A DNA stretch of 64,000 bases from Urinicoccus massiliensis (GTDB taxonomy: Bacteria > Bacillota > Clostridia > Tissierellales > Peptoniphilaceae): the NCBI RefSeq assembly GCF_900120405.1, contig NZ_LT635493.1:782300-846299 (forward strand), written 5' to 3'. A program made the position numbers and the translations under genes. Shown here piece by piece: positions 62,325 to 64,000 of this stretch. Position 1 is the first letter of the stretch, and each line of letters opens with the position of its first letter. Under the pieces are notes generated by a model. The model worked only from the letters and a program-made list of their open reading frames with translations. It ran no database searches and was not told the origin of the DNA.

Positions 62325-62358
62325 ACTTTTATTCATAAGTTATTGAGTAAAGCATAAA

Positions 62359-62398
62359 AAAGCTTGCTGAAGGGAAGAACCCTTTCGGCAAGCTTTTT
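62359..62398 (+). terminator. Terminator, possibly bidirectional
   Basis: AAGCTTGC-TGAAGGG pairs with CCCTTTCG-GCAAGCTT and is followed by TTTCTTT; on the minus strand the flanking TTTTTTA run also suits the end of the SLH lipoprotein gene. Confidence 0.8.
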
Positions 62399-62400
62399 CT

Positions 62401-63390
62401 TTATAGGTCGGCTAAAATTTTTGCCCATTCTCCCCGGCTAATGGGGGCTTGGGGGTGGAAGAAGTTGTTTAGGTCTCCCACCATGTAGCCTTCCAAACGC
62501 ATGACATGGACGGCTTTACGGGCCCAAGGACTAATGTCTTTTTCATCCTGGTAGGCCTTGGCTTTTTTATCTTGGTGGAGGTTACCTAAAAGGTCGGTAT
62601 ACTGGTAGAGGATTTGGGCCAATTCTTCCCGGCTGATGGGGTCTTGACCATGGAAGGCTCCATCTGGGTAGCCGGCAACAAGATTATGGCAAACAGCCCA
62701 GTCTAAAGCCTCTTTATAGGAATCTTCCGGAGAAACATCGGTAAATTTTTTAGGGCCCTTTATTTCCAAGTCCAGGCCAGAAATTTTGGCGTGGTTGTAG
62801 AGACTTTGGACCAGGTCTGCCCGGCTTAGGGGACGGTTTGGGAAAAACTGACTGGAATCTTTCTCTGGCATTAGGGCTTTCTTTTCTACTTGGGCAATGT
62901 ACTTGTTGGCCCAATGACCTTGACAATCGGAATAGGAAGAGCGGATTTCTTTTCCGATGACTCTTCGGATGAAGGCGATGAGGTCTTTGTCAGAGGTGAA
63001 AACCCGGGTCTCTTTATCCTTGTAGAAGGTGTAGTGATAAAGGTTGTCTTCCAAGAGGGGTTTGTCGTCATAGAGGAAGAGTTGAGCTGGACCATCTTTT
63101 CCTGCAAATTCCAGCAATAAGGTTTCTTCATCTGGCATAGAGGCTAGGGCTTCTTCAGGGCCGACTTCTTTTAGGAAGGACAAGAGGTAGGTGATTTGCT
63201 TTTTTTCCTGGGGACTTGCCTTGTGAAGTAGGGTTTTTTCTACCTGGTCATCATAGGTGTAAATACTTAGATTTTCAAAAGAGTAGGGATTTTTTTGAAA
63301 ATCAAGTGTGTAAGACTCGGCTTGGCTGGTAGAGGGATGGCAGGCTACAAGGAAGAGGATTAGACAAAAAACGAAAGAAAATTTTTTCAT
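62401..63390 (-). CDS. Lipoprotein with three SLH domains
   Basis: The 329-aa protein has a lipoprotein signal peptide with lipobox LVAC at about residue 17, a small N-terminal domain (about 25-150, TLDFQKNPYSFENLSIY...), and three SLH domains (about 158-329, CQGHWANKYIAQV, KFTDVSPEDSYKEALDWAV, DISPWARKAVHVM). SLH domains normally bind wall polymer, whereas the lipid anchors the other end to the membrane, so this could bridge membrane and wall. The small N-terminal part resembles DUF-type exported domains, family not recognised. Start ATG on the minus strand; precedes no other gene on its strand inside the operon except the rhodanese 12 bp away. Confidence 0.87.
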   Translation of the reverse strand: MKKFSFVFCLILFLVACHPSTSQAESYTLDFQKNPYSFENLSIYTYDDQVEKTLLHKASPQEKKQITYLLSFLKEVGPEEALASMPDEETLLLEFAGKDGPAQLFLYDDKPLLEDNLYHYTFYKDKETRVFTSDKDLIAFIRRVIGKEIRSSYSDCQGHWANKYIAQVEKKALMPEKDSSQFFPNRPLSRADLVQSLYNHAKISGLDLEIKGPKKFTDVSPEDSYKEALDWAVCHNLVAGYPDGAFHGQDPISREELAQILYQYTDLLGNLHQDKKAKAYQDEKDISPWARKAVHVMRLEGYMVGDLNNFFHPQAPISRGEWAKILADL

Positions 63391-63402
63391 AACTAGCTCC
63401 TT

Positions 63403-63717
63403 TTATTTTTCCAGGGGGCCGAACTCGTCTTTATAGTCCAAGACGCCCCCTATATTGTAGGCTTGCTGGTAGCCTTGGGACCGTAAGTAGTCACAGGCTT
63501 GGCCGGACCGGGCTCCGGACCGGCAGTAGACCAAGAGGACATGGTCTTTTTCAAAGGCTCCATCCTGGACGCTTTGGACAAGGGATGTCAGGGGGTAAAG
63601 CTCCGCTTGGGGCAGGTGGCCTTCTTGAAATTCATCTTTTTCTCGGACGTCAATAAGCCGGACTTGACCCGGAGATTCTTTAAATTTTTTTAGGCCTTGG
63701 GCAAAAGTAATCCGCAT
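63403..63717 (-). CDS. Rhodanese-like sulfurtransferase domain protein
   Basis: The 104-aa single-domain rhodanese has the catalytic loop YCRSGARSG (Cys near residue 65), the DVREKDEFQEGHL motif and the NIGGVLDYK end. It would carry sulfane sulfur in cytoplasmic sulfur relay or detoxification. The start is ATG behind AAAGGAGG on the minus strand, promoter just upstream (63758-63763). Its stop lies 12 bp before the start of the SLH lipoprotein gene, so the two are co-transcribed in that order. Confidence 0.88.
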   Translation of the reverse strand: MRITFAQGLKKFKESPGQVRLIDVREKDEFQEGHLPQAELYPLTSLVQSVQDGAFEKDHVLLVYCRSGARSGQACDYLRSQGYQQAYNIGGVLDYKDEFGPLEK

Positions 63718-63757
63718 AAATCCTCCTTTATGGTTTTACAATGTCTTTCTTACCCCT

Positions 63758-63763
63758 ATTATA
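63758..63763 (-). promoter_or_regulatory. -10 box for the rhodanese / SLH lipoprotein operon
   Basis: Minus-strand TATAAT, about 40 bp upstream of the rhodanese ATG. No clear -35 box at the expected distance. Confidence 0.45.
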
Positions 63764-63782
63764 GCATAGGCAGGGATAAAAA

Positions 63783-63813
63783 AACTCTCCCGGATGATTT
63801 CCGAGAGAGTTGA
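63783..63813 (-). terminator. Terminator of the permease gene
   Basis: AACTCTC-CGG pairs with CCG-GAGAGTT; on the minus strand followed by TTTTTTT. Confidence 0.85.
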
Positions 63814-63819
63814 AGGATT

Positions 63820-64000
63820 TTATTTTGCCTTGGCATCCTTGGGCAGGATCAAGTTTAACAAGATACCTACGACGGCAGACAGGGCTGTACCGGAAAGGTT
63901 GGCCAGCTGGCTGATGGGGTAGACGGCACCCCCAAGACCCAAGACCATCATGGCCGAGGCGATGATGAGGTTTCTTTGGGAAGAAAAGTCCACCTGGTTG
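63820..64000 (-). CDS. Uracil/xanthine permease (NCS2 family), C-terminal end only
   Basis: The minus-strand frame open to the right window edge ends with TAA at 63820-63822. The visible 59 residues include DFSSQRNLIIASAMMVLGLG and ISQLANLSGTALSAVVGILL, which match the last two membrane helices of nucleobase-proton symporters such as UraA/PyrP, ending in the usual short LILPKDAK tail. The rest of the gene lies beyond the window. Substrate (uracil or xanthine) is inferred from family only. Confidence 0.75.
   Translation of the reverse strand, partial: NQVDFSSQRNLIIASAMMVLGLGGAVYPISQLANLSGTALSAVVGILLNLILPKDAKAK

Overview
This window comes from a low-to-mid-GC Gram-positive anaerobe, most likely a Gram-positive anaerobic coccus of the Tissierellia / Peptoniphilaceae type (inferred, not proven). 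Supporting this: Shine-Dalgarno sequences of the AGGAGG type, frequent GTG and TTG starts, very large secreted proteins built from SHIRT-like and Listeria-Bacteroides-type repeats, S-layer homology (SLH) anchoring, a fused 2-hydroxyacyl-CoA dehydratase/activase protein of amino-acid fermenters, arginase, and an ECF transporter S component. No rRNA, tRNA or CRISPR array was recognised. Composition is mosaic: 1-8.7 kb and 11.9-19.9 kb are AT-richer, while 8.8-11.6, 20-27 and 49-58 kb have the GC-richer codon use that looks like the host background.

Layout. 1-8.7 kb is an accessory segment. It holds a Cd/Zn-type P1B ATPase whose metal-binding domains are 231-bp tandem DNA repeats, followed by a tightly packed fumarate-reductase-like operon (solute-binding-like fragment, membrane anchor, flavoprotein, Fe-S protein), a methyltransferase, a DUF4143 ATPase behind a set of direct repeats, and a gene-free stretch. 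8.8-13.7 kb has a two-gene secreted/lipoprotein operon, a decayed secreted-protein gene, an alpha/beta hydrolase and an MgtC-like protein. 14.3-20 kb is a defence cluster: a Fic protein with operator-like repeats, an SRA-like protein, an McrB ATPase with an EVE-like domain, and McrC. 20-27 kb has a methyltransferase, an unknown gene and a chaperone-like operon (short Hsp70, J-like/TPR membrane protein, tandem AAA+ ATPase, DUF1294 protein).

27-34.5 kb is a rearranged region. A 397-bp direct duplication of the end of the chaperone operon brackets about 6 kb carrying a 1594-aa cell-wall surface protein and a frameshifted membrane gene. The left copy is followed by a palindrome that matches the left end of the IS3-family element found at 58.5 kb. 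34.5-49.2 kb is a surface-layer/adhesin locus with two giant genes (2374 and 2244 aa). They share a repeat-domain type and a TGTAAATT direct-repeat promoter element, but only the second has SLH anchors. 49.3-64 kb is mostly housekeeping: two GNATs, flavodoxin, an ISL3 element with a perfect 8-bp target duplication, ECF S component, arginase, the giant dehydratase activase, an IS3-family element, a BspA-like leucine-rich-repeat protein, an SLH lipoprotein, a rhodanese, and the end of a uracil/xanthine permease.

The best candidates for under-described biology are the Hsp70/J-like/tandem-AAA+/DUF1294 operon, the SRA-McrB-McrC restriction cluster with its neighbouring Fic gene, the paired giant surface proteins with a shared promoter element, and the duplication-bracketed surface-protein module.
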